Shown: positions 1-8,753 of the stretch, one piece after another | Numbering within the stretch: the first letter of the stretch is position 1 | How the letters are laid out: every line of letters starts with the position of its first letter | Assembly (NCBI GenBank): GCA_963774655.1 | Contig: CAVZFZ010000006.1 | Coordinates: forward strand, 2,170,001 to 2,234,000 | DNA: 64,000 nt | Source of the DNA: Palsa-89 sp963774655 | Lineage (GTDB): Bacteria > Acidobacteriota > Terriglobia > Bryobacterales > Bryobacteraceae | Direction of reading: 5' to 3' | The notes under the pieces: generated by a model | Seen by the model: the letters and a program-made list of their open reading frames with translations, nothing else | Told to the model about the DNA's origin: nothing | The model's database searches: none | Made by a program: the position numbers and the translations under genes

Positions 1-132
1 GAAGCCCCAGACCGAAAGTCCAGCCATCAGGATGGTCATGCCCAAGTAGAAATATCGGCCCAGGAACGGTTTGAAACCACTTGCCGCGCCGGCCTGCGGA
101 CGAGTCGCGAACCCCACTTTGCCAACTGCCAT
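1..132 (-). CDS. Partial hypothetical membrane protein (N-terminus only)
   Basis: The open frame runs from an ATG at 132 off the left edge of the window, giving 44 residues. A strong purine-rich Shine-Dalgarno (AAGGGGGG) lies just upstream of the ATG. The visible part has a short polar, basic N-terminus, then FLGRYFYLG, then the start of a hydrophobic segment (MTILMAGLSVWGF), so it probably opens with a membrane span. It follows the rhodanese gene on the same strand after 95 bp and could be its operon neighbour or a separate unit. Function cannot be assigned from this fragment. Confidence 0.6.
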   Translation of the reverse strand, partial: MAVGKVGFATRPQAGAASGFKPFLGRYFYLGMTILMAGLSVWGF

Positions 133-227
133 GGAACCCCCCTTCCGTGACGCAGCCCAAGTTTTGGCGCAGTCTGCGAGGCGGAACAACTATGATAACC
201 GCGGCGGGAGTGGAGTTTGCCTCCGTT

Positions 228-704
228 TCACTTTGACACGGACGTCTTTTCCACCGGATAGCCTTTGCCGATCCAGTCCGTCGACATATTGGTCGCAATG
301 GGGACCACCTTCAAGCGCGTAAATCCCATTTCGCGCAGCAGCCGGAACGCCGGCCGCATGTTCGGACAGCGGTCCATCGGGCAGCAGCCGCAATAAATCA
401 CCAGCTCTTGATCGCGGGGGAGTTTCGCCGCGGCTTGTTTGAGCAAATCCAGGCCCTCGGGCTTGGACCCCGGACCAGCCAATTCTGCGCCCAAAATGTG
501 AGTGCTTCGGTAGAGAATCGGGAATCCGACGTACAGGATCTTCGGTTTCGGTGCGTCGCCGGAGAGCCGCGCGGCCAACGCGGCTGGTTGCATCAAGTCG
601 GAATCTTTCCATGGGTCTGCTGGGGGGTCCGGTGCGTTGGCCGGCGTTTGCGCAAATAGCGCGAGCGATAAAAGTCCGACAGGTAGGATGGTTCTGTGCG
701 GCAT
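228..704 (-). CDS. Secreted rhodanese-like domain protein
   Basis: Predicted 158-residue protein. The N-terminus is a signal peptide (TILPVGLLSLALFAQTPANA), so it should act outside the cytoplasmic membrane. The rest looks like a single rhodanese-like domain: a conserved QELVIYCGCCPMDRCPN stretch holds the candidate active-site cysteines, and the C-terminal GFTRLKVVPIATNMSTDWIGKGYPVE matches the usual end of such domains. The pocket is unusually cysteine-rich (CGCCPMDRC), which may point to metal or redox chemistry rather than plain sulfur transfer; that is inference. The ATG at 704 overlaps the pspA stop by one base (TGATG) and has a GGAGGG ribosome site, so it is the last gene of the XRE-YuaF-flotillin-PspA operon. 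Confidence 0.75.
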   Translation of the reverse strand: MPHRTILPVGLLSLALFAQTPANAPDPPADPWKDSDLMQPAALAARLSGDAPKPKILYVGFPILYRSTHILGAELAGPGSKPEGLDLLKQAAAKLPRDQELVIYCGCCPMDRCPNMRPAFRLLREMGFTRLKVVPIATNMSTDWIGKGYPVEKTSVSK

Positions 705-1369
705 CAACCCTCCATTCCCCGCTTCGACTTGAGCTCGGCCAGGAGCTTGTCCACCTCATCCTGTTTTTCGAGCGACGCCAATTGATCCTCCACCGAATCG
801 CCGGTCAACTCGGCCTTGGCCTGGCTGAGGGCTTCGTTACGCTGGACTTTGCTCTTCATCCGATCGAACGCGGCGGTGTTGGATGAATTGCCGATGGCCA
901 TGCGGGCATCGCCAGCCTTGTTCAACGCGCGGGCGCGCCGATGCTGGGCAATCAGAACGTCGCTCTTGGCCTGGGCTTCGGTGAGCTTTTGTTCCAGCTT
1001 GTGCAAGGCGGATTTGAGGTTCTCCACCTGCACGGTCTGATCGGCCACCTGCTGGTCGAAATTTTCTGCCAGCGCTTTGTAGCTGAGCGAGCGTTCCAGC
1101 GCGCCGCGAGCCAGGTCGTCCTGCTTTTTGTCCACGGCAAGCTCTGCCTTACGAACCCACTCGGCGTTCTTTTCCTGGTTCTCCTTGCGTTTCTTGGCCA
1201 GCAGGTGCTGGTCGGCAATCGCGATGGCGACCTGTGTTTTGACCTGCAGCAGCTGATTCTGCATGTCGAGAATTACCTGCTTGATCATCTTTTCCGGCTC
1301 TTCGGCCTTGTCGATGAGATCGTTCAGGTTTGCGCGGACTAGGGTTGAGACTCGTTCCATTAATGCCAT
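704..1369 (-). CDS. pspA: PspA/IM30 family protein
   Basis: Predicted 221-residue, almost entirely helical, charged protein of PspA/Vipp1 type. These proteins bind stressed inner membrane and form ESCRT-III-like polymers. The N-terminus (MERVSTLVRANLNDLIDKAEEPEKMIKQVILDMQ) is the family's amphipathic helix plus the conserved EDPEKM-like motif, followed by long coiled coils to about residue 160 and an acidic C-terminal helix. Length is typical. The start is set by GAGGT upstream of the ATG. A 48-bp gap containing a GTTTCTG-type repeat separates it from the flotillin gene. Pairing with flotillin and an NfeD-like partner on one transcript supports a membrane-integrity role. Confidence 0.92.
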   Translation of the reverse strand: MALMERVSTLVRANLNDLIDKAEEPEKMIKQVILDMQNQLLQVKTQVAIAIADQHLLAKKRKENQEKNAEWVRKAELAVDKKQDDLARGALERSLSYKALAENFDQQVADQTVQVENLKSALHKLEQKLTEAQAKSDVLIAQHRRARALNKAGDARMAIGNSSNTAAFDRMKSKVQRNEALSQAKAELTGDSVEDQLASLEKQDEVDKLLAELKSKRGMEG

Positions 1370-1380
1370 ATAAATACCTC

Positions 1381-1420
1381 GTTCCTGGTTGCTGGTTTAC
1401 TAGTTTCTGGTTTCTGGTTA
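1381..1420. repeat. Heptad repeat GTTTCTG-type, copy 1
   Basis: Degenerate tandem units of seven bases (gttgctg, gtttact, agtttctg, gtttctg) fill the short gap between the flotillin and pspA genes and reach the flotillin stop. The same motif recurs at about 11988, 31603, 42053 and 53967. Confidence 0.7.
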
Positions 1421-2839
1421 GGTGCCATTCGACTTTGGCGACTTATCTCCAATCGCTTTCACCTTTCCAAGTAGTTCGGACATCTTCATGCCCGAGAGTG
1501 TTTCAAACAGGGCCGGGATCTGGGCCGCCATTTGCGTGATGTCGCCAGTGATCTTGTGCATGCCGGCCGAATCCCCATTGCCGGTAGAGACGATGGTGAT
1601 CTTGTCGACGTTCGCGAGCGGTGCGGACAAGGCGCGGACTACTTCCGGCAGCCCCGTGAGCAGTTTGTCGATTACCGCGGCCTGGTTGTATTCCTGATAC
1701 GCCTCGGCTTTCACGTTCATCGCTTTGGCCTCGGCCTCGCCCTTCTTCAGAATAATTTCGGCTTCCGCTTCGCCCTGCGCGCGGATGGCGAAAGCGTGAC
1801 CTTCGGCTTCGGCGGTGAGCCGCATCTTTTCGGCGGATGCGAGAGTCTCGATGCGTCCACGCTCTATCTCGGCGACTTTCAGAATTGAACCAATCAGCTC
1901 GTTCTCGCGGCGCTTGATTTCCGCTTCCGCAACCTTGATTTGCTGCTCCTTTTCCACCTGCTGAATCTTGACCTGCTCCGCCATCACCTGCTGCTGCATG
2001 ATATTGGTCTGGATGTCGTAAGCTTTGTCGGCCTGCGCCTGCTGCTTCTTGGTGGTTTCGAGATACAGCGCCCGCTTCACTTCCAGATCGCGCGTGGCTT
2101 CCGCCTGTTTCGCTTGGGACAACGTTTCGGCCAGAACGCGTTCCTGATCCGCCTGCGCTCTGGCAACCGCCGCGGCGCGCGTTGCTTCGGCGCGTTTGAT
2201 GGCCGTGTCGCGTTCGGCTTCCGCGGCGGCGATATCCGCGTCGCGCTTGATGCGCGCGACATCGGGACGTCCCATGTTGGAAATGTATTCGTTCTTATCC
2301 CGGACTTCCTTGATGGTGAACGAAATCACTTCCAGTCCCATCTTGCTCATGTCGCCGGCGCAGGTTCCGCGCATGCGGTCGCCCACCATTTCCGGCTCTT
2401 TCACGATTTGTTCCACCGAAAGCTGGCCGATGATGCCTCGCAGATGGCCCTCCATCACCAGCCGGATCAACCCCTCGCGGTCCTGATCGGTTTTCGATAG
2501 AAATTGCTCGGAGGCGTTGCGGATGGATTCCGGATCCGACTTCACCTTGATCTGCGCGACAGCTTCCACAGTCACCGCCACGCCCTGTTTGGTATAGAGA
2601 TCCTGCGGCGGCGCGACATCGAACGACATCAGCTCGAGCGACAGCTGGCGATAACTCTGCAGCATGGGCAAAATCAACGTGCCATGACCTATTACAATCC
2701 GGGTGCCGCGGAAGCCGTAAACCACCAGCGCTTCGTTGGGTCCGGCTTTTCTGTACAGCCGGGCGAACATCGCCATGACGAACATGACGGCCAGAACCGC
2801 CAACCCGGCAATAATGAATATTTCCGATAAGTCGCGCAT
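1418..2839 (-). CDS. Flotillin family membrane-scaffold protein
   Basis: Predicted 473-residue flotillin (SPFH/band 7). The N-terminus has one membrane segment (residues about 7-27), followed by KAGPNEALVVYGFRG, the usual start of the SPFH domain (about 30-220, with GLEVISFTIKEVRD near its end). A long Ala/Glu/Arg-rich coiled coil follows (about 225-390; repeats such as AEAERDTAIKRAEATRAAA), then the flotillin C-terminal region. Such proteins form ordered membrane domains. It starts two bases after the stop of the YuaF/NfeD-like gene with an AAGGAGA ribosome site. The pair matches the yuaF-yuaG (floT) arrangement known from Bacillus. Confidence 0.93.
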   Translation of the reverse strand: MRDLSEIFIIAGLAVLAVMFVMAMFARLYRKAGPNEALVVYGFRGTRIVIGHGTLILPMLQSYRQLSLELMSFDVAPPQDLYTKQGVAVTVEAVAQIKVKSDPESIRNASEQFLSKTDQDREGLIRLVMEGHLRGIIGQLSVEQIVKEPEMVGDRMRGTCAGDMSKMGLEVISFTIKEVRDKNEYISNMGRPDVARIKRDADIAAAEAERDTAIKRAEATRAAAVARAQADQERVLAETLSQAKQAEATRDLEVKRALYLETTKKQQAQADKAYDIQTNIMQQQVMAEQVKIQQVEKEQQIKVAEAEIKRRENELIGSILKVAEIERGRIETLASAEKMRLTAEAEGHAFAIRAQGEAEAEIILKKGEAEAKAMNVKAEAYQEYNQAAVIDKLLTGLPEVVRALSAPLANVDKITIVSTGNGDSAGMHKITGDITQMAAQIPALFETLSGMKMSELLGKVKAIGDKSPKSNGT

Positions 2840-2841
2840 AC

Positions 2842-3423
2842 TCAGTTCTCCTTGTGGTCCGAGAAACCCGGACCGGTGGCTTCATGCAGTTCTTCCCAAC
2901 GGCGCACATACGCGATGCCTTTTTCGAATCGCGTGACCACCACTTCCACGCCGTTGGGGATCGCTTCTTCGTTCTCAGCGCGAATGGCGGCGGCGCGGCG
3001 CGCTCCATTTTGCGAGAAAATCATTTCTCCGGTGCCGCCCGCGTGCACGGTGCTGCTCACTTGGCCGAGCACGCCGATCATTTCGTAGTCCGCCGGGTCC
3101 AGCTCTTTTTCGTCGGCCAGCAATACCTTCACCAGAAACCAGAACACGGCCGCCGCGCCGCCCAATCCGCTGATCGATGCGATCGCGAAGGCCAGCAGCG
3201 CCCAAATACTCGAATAGCGCGTGAGCAGGTAACCCGTGCCGCCAAACCAGGCGAGAAAAGCCGCGAGGGTTCCGAAATTCACGGGCGAATTCTGGCCGCC
3301 GCCAGACCCGTGCGTCCCATGAAAGTGCAGGCCCGGCACATGCAGAAATCCGCCTACAAACGAAATCAGGCTGAAGAAGAACCCGATCGCAAAACATCCG
3401 AAATAGAAACTTTCCAAACTCAT
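2842..3423 (-). CDS. NfeD/YuaF-like membrane protein
   Basis: Predicted 193-residue protein with about four hydrophobic segments (FYFGCFAIGFFFSLISFVGGF, then three more spans to about residue 110) and a C-terminal soluble part (about 118-185; GVLGQVSSTVHAGGTGEMIF, then RAENEEAIPNGVEVVVTRFEKGIAYVRRW) that reads like an NfeD-type OB fold. A longer frame extends upstream, but the ATG at 3423 is preferred: it has a perfect AGGAGG site and overlaps the regulator's stop by four bases (ATGA). NfeD/YuaF proteins accompany flotillins, which matches the next gene. Confidence 0.85.
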   Translation of the reverse strand: MSLESFYFGCFAIGFFFSLISFVGGFLHVPGLHFHGTHGSGGGQNSPVNFGTLAAFLAWFGGTGYLLTRYSSIWALLAFAIASISGLGGAAAVFWFLVKVLLADEKELDPADYEMIGVLGQVSSTVHAGGTGEMIFSQNGARRAAAIRAENEEAIPNGVEVVVTRFEKGIAYVRRWEELHEATGPGFSDHKEN

Positions 3424-3917
3424 ATCGCTTGCCTCCTGATGCCGGCGGCAGGTTCCGGCCGCAGCACTTGAAAGAGACGGTCCGCCAACCCAGGCGTATC
3501 CAGGATGGCTTCCAGCAGCAACAGGCACTGTCTGGAATCTTCATGCCGGGCGGCCGTAAGCAGGGCCTGGCTCACTTCCGGATCGCGGCGAAATCGTTCC
3601 GCTCCGTCGATGAGCCACAAATCCAGTTGATCTTCGATCCCGCGCACATCGGAGATCAGCTCCGTGTGAAAGCCCTCCGGATCGTCCACCAGATATCCCG
3701 GATGGACTTTGAAGAAGCGCGCCAGCAGCATGCGGGTCGAGTTGGTCAGATGCGGACGCGCGCCGCTTTCAATTTGCGAGAGATAGGACTGGCTGATGGA
3801 CTGGCGCAGCTCTTTTTTGGCCGCGCGGACCACTTCCTGCTGGGTCATTTCGCGGTCCAGGCCGCGCAGGGCGCCTTCCACCTCCCGGAGATAGCGAAGC
3901 TTTTCACCGAGCCGCAT
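3420..3917 (-). CDS. XRE-family helix-turn-helix regulator of the flotillin/PspA operon
   Basis: Predicted 165-residue regulator. The N-terminal 65 residues form a Cro/C1-type HTH (KLRYLREVEG, then MTQQEVVRAAKKELRQSISQSYLSQIESGARP), with a somewhat long insertion between the first helices. The remaining helical part (about 75-165) contains no recognisable ligand domain. It is the first gene of the operon and translationally coupled to the YuaF-like gene. Its ATG lies only about ten bases from the predicted transcription start, without a clear Shine-Dalgarno, so translation may be near-leaderless. Two ATATTGCAAT repeats over its promoter suggest autoregulation (inference). Confidence 0.85.
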   Translation of the reverse strand: MRLGEKLRYLREVEGALRGLDREMTQQEVVRAAKKELRQSISQSYLSQIESGARPHLTNSTRMLLARFFKVHPGYLVDDPEGFHTELISDVRGIEDQLDLWLIDGAERFRRDPEVSQALLTAARHEDSRQCLLLLEAILDTPGLADRLFQVLRPEPAAGIRRQAI

Positions 3918-3946
3918 ATTGCAATCCGATATAATGATATTGCAAT
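3916..3946. promoter_or_regulatory. Paired operator-like repeats ATATTGCAAT
   Basis: ATATTGCAAT occurs at 3916-3925 and 3937-3946, exactly 21 bp (two helical turns) apart. Each contains the perfect palindrome ATTGCAAT. One copy overlaps the -10 element and the other the start codon of the XRE gene, as expected for an autorepressor site. Binding by the adjacent regulator is inference. Confidence 0.55.
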
Positions 3947-3962
3947 TTGCGATCTATGTCAA
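3934..3962 (-). promoter_or_regulatory. Sigma70-type promoter for the XRE-flotillin-PspA operon
   Basis: Read on the minus strand, TTGACA (3957-3962) is followed after exactly 17 bases by TATCAT (3934-3939). Transcription would start near 3927, about ten bases before the regulator's ATG. Confidence 0.7.
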
Positions 3963-4052
3963 GAGCCTGGCCTATCCAAGCCCTTTTTCTCCGCCGAACC
4001 CCAGCGGCCTGCCGATAAGGAAAACCAGAAGGGTGGCGAAAGATTGGCCGGT

Positions 4053-7000
4053 ATGTTAAGTCGCGCTGCCAGGCGGGGTTGCACAGCGCTAGCGTTGCTA
4101 CTTTTCGTGGCGGCCCCGTCTCGGGCGGACGACCTGGAGAAGTGGAACAAACCGCTCCTTTTCGCCAGAAGCCAGCTAGGCGCCCCCGGGTCTACTGAAT
4201 ACGTTGGAACGGCGCCGGGAATCAAGGCTACTTTTCAGAAGGATCGCATTACATTCCGGGTTGCGGGAACGGATTTCGAGCTTCAGTTTTCCGGATCCAG
4301 CAATGGCTCAGAACCACAAGGCCGGGTGCTACAGCCCACTCGCGTTAACTATCTCATTGGCGACCAGCCGCGCGATTGGCGGTTGGACCTTCCCACCTAT
4401 CAGGCCATCGTGTATCGCGGGCTGTATCCGGGAATCGACGCCCAATTCAGTTTTGCGGAAGGGCGTCTCAAGTCGGAGTTCGTTGCTGCACCGGGGTCCA
4501 ATCCGGCCCGCATCCGTTTCCGATACGCGGGATTGGGACGGCCACAGATGAACCAGCGCGGCGATGTGACCTTCGAATTGGGACAGGGCGGATTCCGCGA
4601 GGAAGCTCCGGAGGTGTATCAATGGCGGCGGGGAGCCCGAGTGGCGGTGCCGGCTCATTTCGCAATTTCCGGGGACGATGTCATCGGTTTTGAAGTGGGA
4701 GCATTTGACACAACGCTCCCTCTGGTGATCGATCCAGTGGTGGCTTACAGTTCCTATGTGGGACGGCTGGCTGACAACGGGGCGACCGCCATCGCAGCGG
4801 ATTCAAGCGGAAATGTCTACGTAACGGGATGGACGGATTCGCAGAACTTTCCCTTGGCCGGTCCTATCCAGGGAGCAGCGGCTGGAAGCGTGGACGCGTT
4901 CGTGTTCAAGCTGAACGCCGCTGGAAACACGTTGCTCTATGCCACTTACATCGGAGGAAGCGGCGATGACCGTGGCTATGGCATCGCGATTGACGGCGCG
5001 GGCGAAGCTTATGTGGCGGGCTCCACCACGTCCAGCAATTTTCCGCTGCACACGCCGCTTCAAACCGCGCTGCATGGTTCGCGGGAAGCGTTCGTGTTCA
5101 AGTTGAACGCTGCCGGGAACGGACTTATCTATAGCACCTATTTGGGAGGTTCGGCGGTGGATAACGGAAACGCCATCGCGGTGGATAGCCAGGGGAACGC
5201 CTATGTCGCTGGCGACACAACTTCGACGGATTTCCCAACTCTGAGCCCGGTACAGGGATCGAATCTGGGGGCCCAGGATGCATTCGTAGCCAAACTGAGC
5301 GGGTCGGGGACACTGGTTTACAGTACCTATCTGGGAGGAAATGGGAGTGACCGGGCTACGGGAATCGCAGTGGACTCGGCGGGAAACGCGTACGTAACGG
5401 GCGGAACGTTTTCCACCAATTTTCCTACCGCCAATCCCCTGCAGGCCGTGAGCGGCGGCGGCCAGGACTGTTTCATCACGAAGCTATCTCCGGCTGGAAA
5501 TAGCCTCGTCTACAGCACTTACCTCGGCGGCAGCGGCGGCGCGCTAGGAAGCCCGGAGACCGGTTCCGGGATCGCTGTGGATGCTCTGGGCAACGCCTAT
5601 GTAGCAGGCATGACAAGCTCCTCGAATTTTCCAACGGCCGCGGCGTTTCAGCTTTTGCAGGGGGGCGGAACCTCCAACGCTTTCATCACGAAACTGAATG
5701 CTTCCGGGTCCGCACTGGTTTACAGCACGTATGTCGGCGGAAGCGTTGCGGATTATGCCAACGCCATCGCGGTGGACTTAGCCGGAAATGTATATGCCGC
5801 CGGGTACACCGCTTCCTCGGATTTTCCCGTAGTCTCGCCGGTACAGGCCGCCCTCTCGGCAAGTTATGATGCGTTCCTGCTGGAGTTGAACGCGGCCGGC
5901 AACAGCCTTGCTTTCTCGACGTTTTATGGCGGGAGCGGTGTGGACTCGGCCAACGGAGTGGCTCTGGATGGCTTGGGAAATGTCTACATGGCCGGACAGA
6001 CAACATCGTCTAATTTCCCGTTGGTTGGCGGCGTTCAGCCGTCCATGCTCGGCGCGATTGAAGCATTTGTAGTGAAGGTGAGTGTAGGGTCCGACTATGC
6101 GCTAAACCTGACGCCGGGAACGCAGACGGTGGCGGATGGCAGCACGACCGCGTACACGGTGACGGTGACGCCGAGCAATGGGTTTAGCGGAGTGGTAAGT
6201 CTGGGTGTAACGGGATTGCCGACGGGAGTGACGGGGAGCTTCAATCCGACGACGGTCACGGGATCGGGCACAAGTACGCTGACGATCAGTGCGAGTGCGA
6301 GCGGGGTGGTGGGAAGTTCGACAGCGCTGGTGACGGGGACCAGCGGATCGCTGAGTCACACGACGAGCGCGGGGTTAACGGTGACGGCGGCCAGTCCGTC
6401 ATCGGTATCGGTGACGCCGAGTTCGGGTACGGGGCTGACGCAGACGTTTGCGTTTGTGTATACGGATCCGCTGGGGGCGGCGGATATCTTAACGACACAA
6501 ATCGTGATCAACGCGACGTTGACGGCAACCTCGTCGTGTTACCTGTACTATTTTCGGGCCTCGAACACGATCTACGTGGCGAGCGATACGGCGGCGTGGC
6601 AGGGGCCGTTGACGTTAGGCAGTGCGGGAACGCTGCAGAGCAGCCAGTGCACGTTGAATGCGAGCGGTTCGTCGGCGAGCGCGTCGGGCAACAATCTGAC
6701 GGTGAACCTGGCGATCACGTTTGCGGTGGCGGATGCGGGGGCGAAGAATGTGTACATGGAAGTGAAGAACGCCACGCTGGACACCGGTTGGGTGCAGAAG
6801 GGAACCTGGACAGTGGGCCCGTCGGTGAGTCCGGATTATCAGCTAAGCCTGACGCCGGGAACGCAGACGGTGGCGGATGGAAGCTCGACCACGTACACGG
6901 TAACGGTGACGCCGAGCAATGGGTTTAGCGGAGTGGTAAGTCTGGGTGTAACGGGATTGCCGACGGGAGTGACGGGGAGCTTCAATCCGGCAACAGTCAC

Positions 7001-8742
7001 GGGATCGGGCACAAGTACGCTGACGATCAGTGCGAGTGCGAGCGGGGTGGTGGGAAGTTCGACAGCACTGGTGACGGGGACCAGCGGATCGCTGAGTCAC
7101 ACGGCGAGCGCGGGGTTAACGGTGACGGCGGCCAGCCCGACATCGGTATCGGTGACGCCGAGTTCGGGTACGGGGCTGACGCAGACGTTTGCGTTTGTGT
7201 ATACGGATCCGCTGGGGGCGGCGGATATCTTAACGACACAAATCGTGATCAACGCGACGTTGACGGCAACCTCATCGTGTTACCTGTACTATTTTCGGGC
7301 CTCGAACACGATCTACGTGGCGAGCGATACGGCGGCGTGGCAGGGGCCGTTGACGTTAGGCAGTGCGGGAACGCTGCAGAGCAGCCAGTGCACGTTGAAT
7401 GCGAGCGGTTCGTCGGCGAGCGCGTCGGGGAACAATCTGACGGTGAACCTGGCGATCACGTTTGCGGCGGCGGATGCGGGGGCGAAGAATGTGTACATGG
7501 AAGTGAAGAACGCCACGCTGGACACCGGTTGGGTGCAGAAGGGAACCTGGACAGTGGGCCCGTCGGTGAGTCCGGATTATCAGCTAAGCCTGACGCCGGG
7601 AACGCAGACGGTGGCGGATGGAAGCTACGACCACGTACACGGTAACGGTGACGCCGAGCAATGGGTTTAGCGGAGTGGTAAGTCTGGGGGTAACGGGATT
7701 GCCGACGGGAGTGACGGGGAGCTTCAATCCGACCACGGTGACGGGATCGGGCACGAGTACGCTGACGATCAGTGCGAGTGCGAGCGGGGTGGTGGGAAGT
7801 TCGACAGCGCTGGTGACGGGGACCAGCGGATCGCTGATTCACACGGCGAGCGCGGGGTTAACGGTGACGGCGGCCAGCCCAACATCGGTATCGGTGACGC
7901 CGAGTTCGGGGACGGGGCTGACGCAGACGTTTGCGTTTGTGTATACGGATCCGCTGGGGGCGGCGGATATCTTAACGACACAAATCGTGATCAACGCGAC
8001 GTTGACGGCAACGGCATCGTGTTACCTGTACTATTTTCGGGCCTCGAACACGATCTACGTGGCGAGCGATACGGCGTCGTGGCAGGGGCCGTTGACGTTA
8101 GGCAGTGCGGGAACGCTGCAGAGCAGCCAGTGCACGTTGAATGCGAGCGGTTCGTCGGCGAGCGCGTCGGGCAACAATCTGACGGTGAACCTGGCGATCA
8201 CGTTTGCGGTGGCGGATGCGGGGGCGAAGAATGTGTACATGGAAGTGAAGAACGCCACGCTGGACACCGGTTGGGTGCAGAAGGGAACCTGGACAGTTGG
8301 CCCGTCGGGTAACACCCCAATTCCGGTCTCGGTGACGCCGAACAACGGAAACACATTGTCCCAAACCATCTCGTTTGCGTTCTCCGATGCCGGCGGGGCG
8401 GCGGTGATCACTTCGGTTCAAGTTGATATCAACGCTACGTTGGTTGTGAGCAACGCCTGCTATATCCACTATGCGCAGGGACTCAACCAACTCTCTCTGG
8501 CGAACGATGCCGGCATCTTGCAAGGAGCGCTCACACCGGGGGTAGCAGGCACCTTGCAGAATAGCCAGTGTTCGGTGAACGCGGGAACCTCATCGGTGGT
8601 TGCTTCAGGCACCACCTTGACGTTGAACTTGGCGCTCACCTTCGCATCGGGCTTCGCCGGCACGAAAAACATATACATGGACTCGGCGGCGAATACGCTG
8701 GATAGCGGTTGGGTGCTGCTAGGCCAGTGGCTGGTCCCCTAG
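4053..8742 (+). CDS. Secreted SBBP beta-propeller / Ig-like repeat protein (one frameshift)
   Basis: Very large exported protein. From the ATG at 4053 there is a signal peptide (MLSRAARRGCTALALLLFVAAPSRA), an N-terminal domain of about 200 residues common in SBBP proteins (ends PLVIDPVVAYSSYVG), and about eight SBBP beta-propeller repeats (YSTYLGG...DxxGNxYVAGxTxSxxFP) to about 6080. Three nearly identical 247-residue units follow, each an Ig-like part (VTPSNGFSGVVSLGVTGLP) plus a second module with two Cys (SSCYLYYF, SSQCTLN). A diverged fourth half-unit ends at the stop at 8742. One extra base near 7626-7627 in the third unit (AGCTACGACC versus AGCTCGACC in unit 2) stops the first frame at 7670; the rest continues in another frame. 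Likely a cell-surface adhesin or scaffold; function unproven. Confidence 0.85.
6091..8310 (+). repeat. Three tandem 741-bp near-identical coding repeats
   Basis: The marker CTGACGCCGGGAACGCAG recurs at 6108, 6849 and 7590, exactly 741 bp apart. Within the units only scattered single-base differences are visible. Each encodes one Ig-like plus one Cys-containing module. The near identity at DNA level implies recent duplication or gene conversion. Confidence 0.9.
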
Positions 8743-8753
8743 ACGACGCGAAC

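Noticed and set aside
6091..8310. Tandem identical blocks as a possible CRISPR array
   Set aside because: Units are 741 bp, fully coding in one frame, and lack short repeat-spacer structure.
6102..8411. Several minus-strand open frames opposite the surface-protein repeats (for example around 6286-6498, 7027-7239 and 7769-7981)
   Set aside because: They recur in each 741-bp unit, follow the coding strand's codon bias in reverse, and have no ribosome site or protein-like features.
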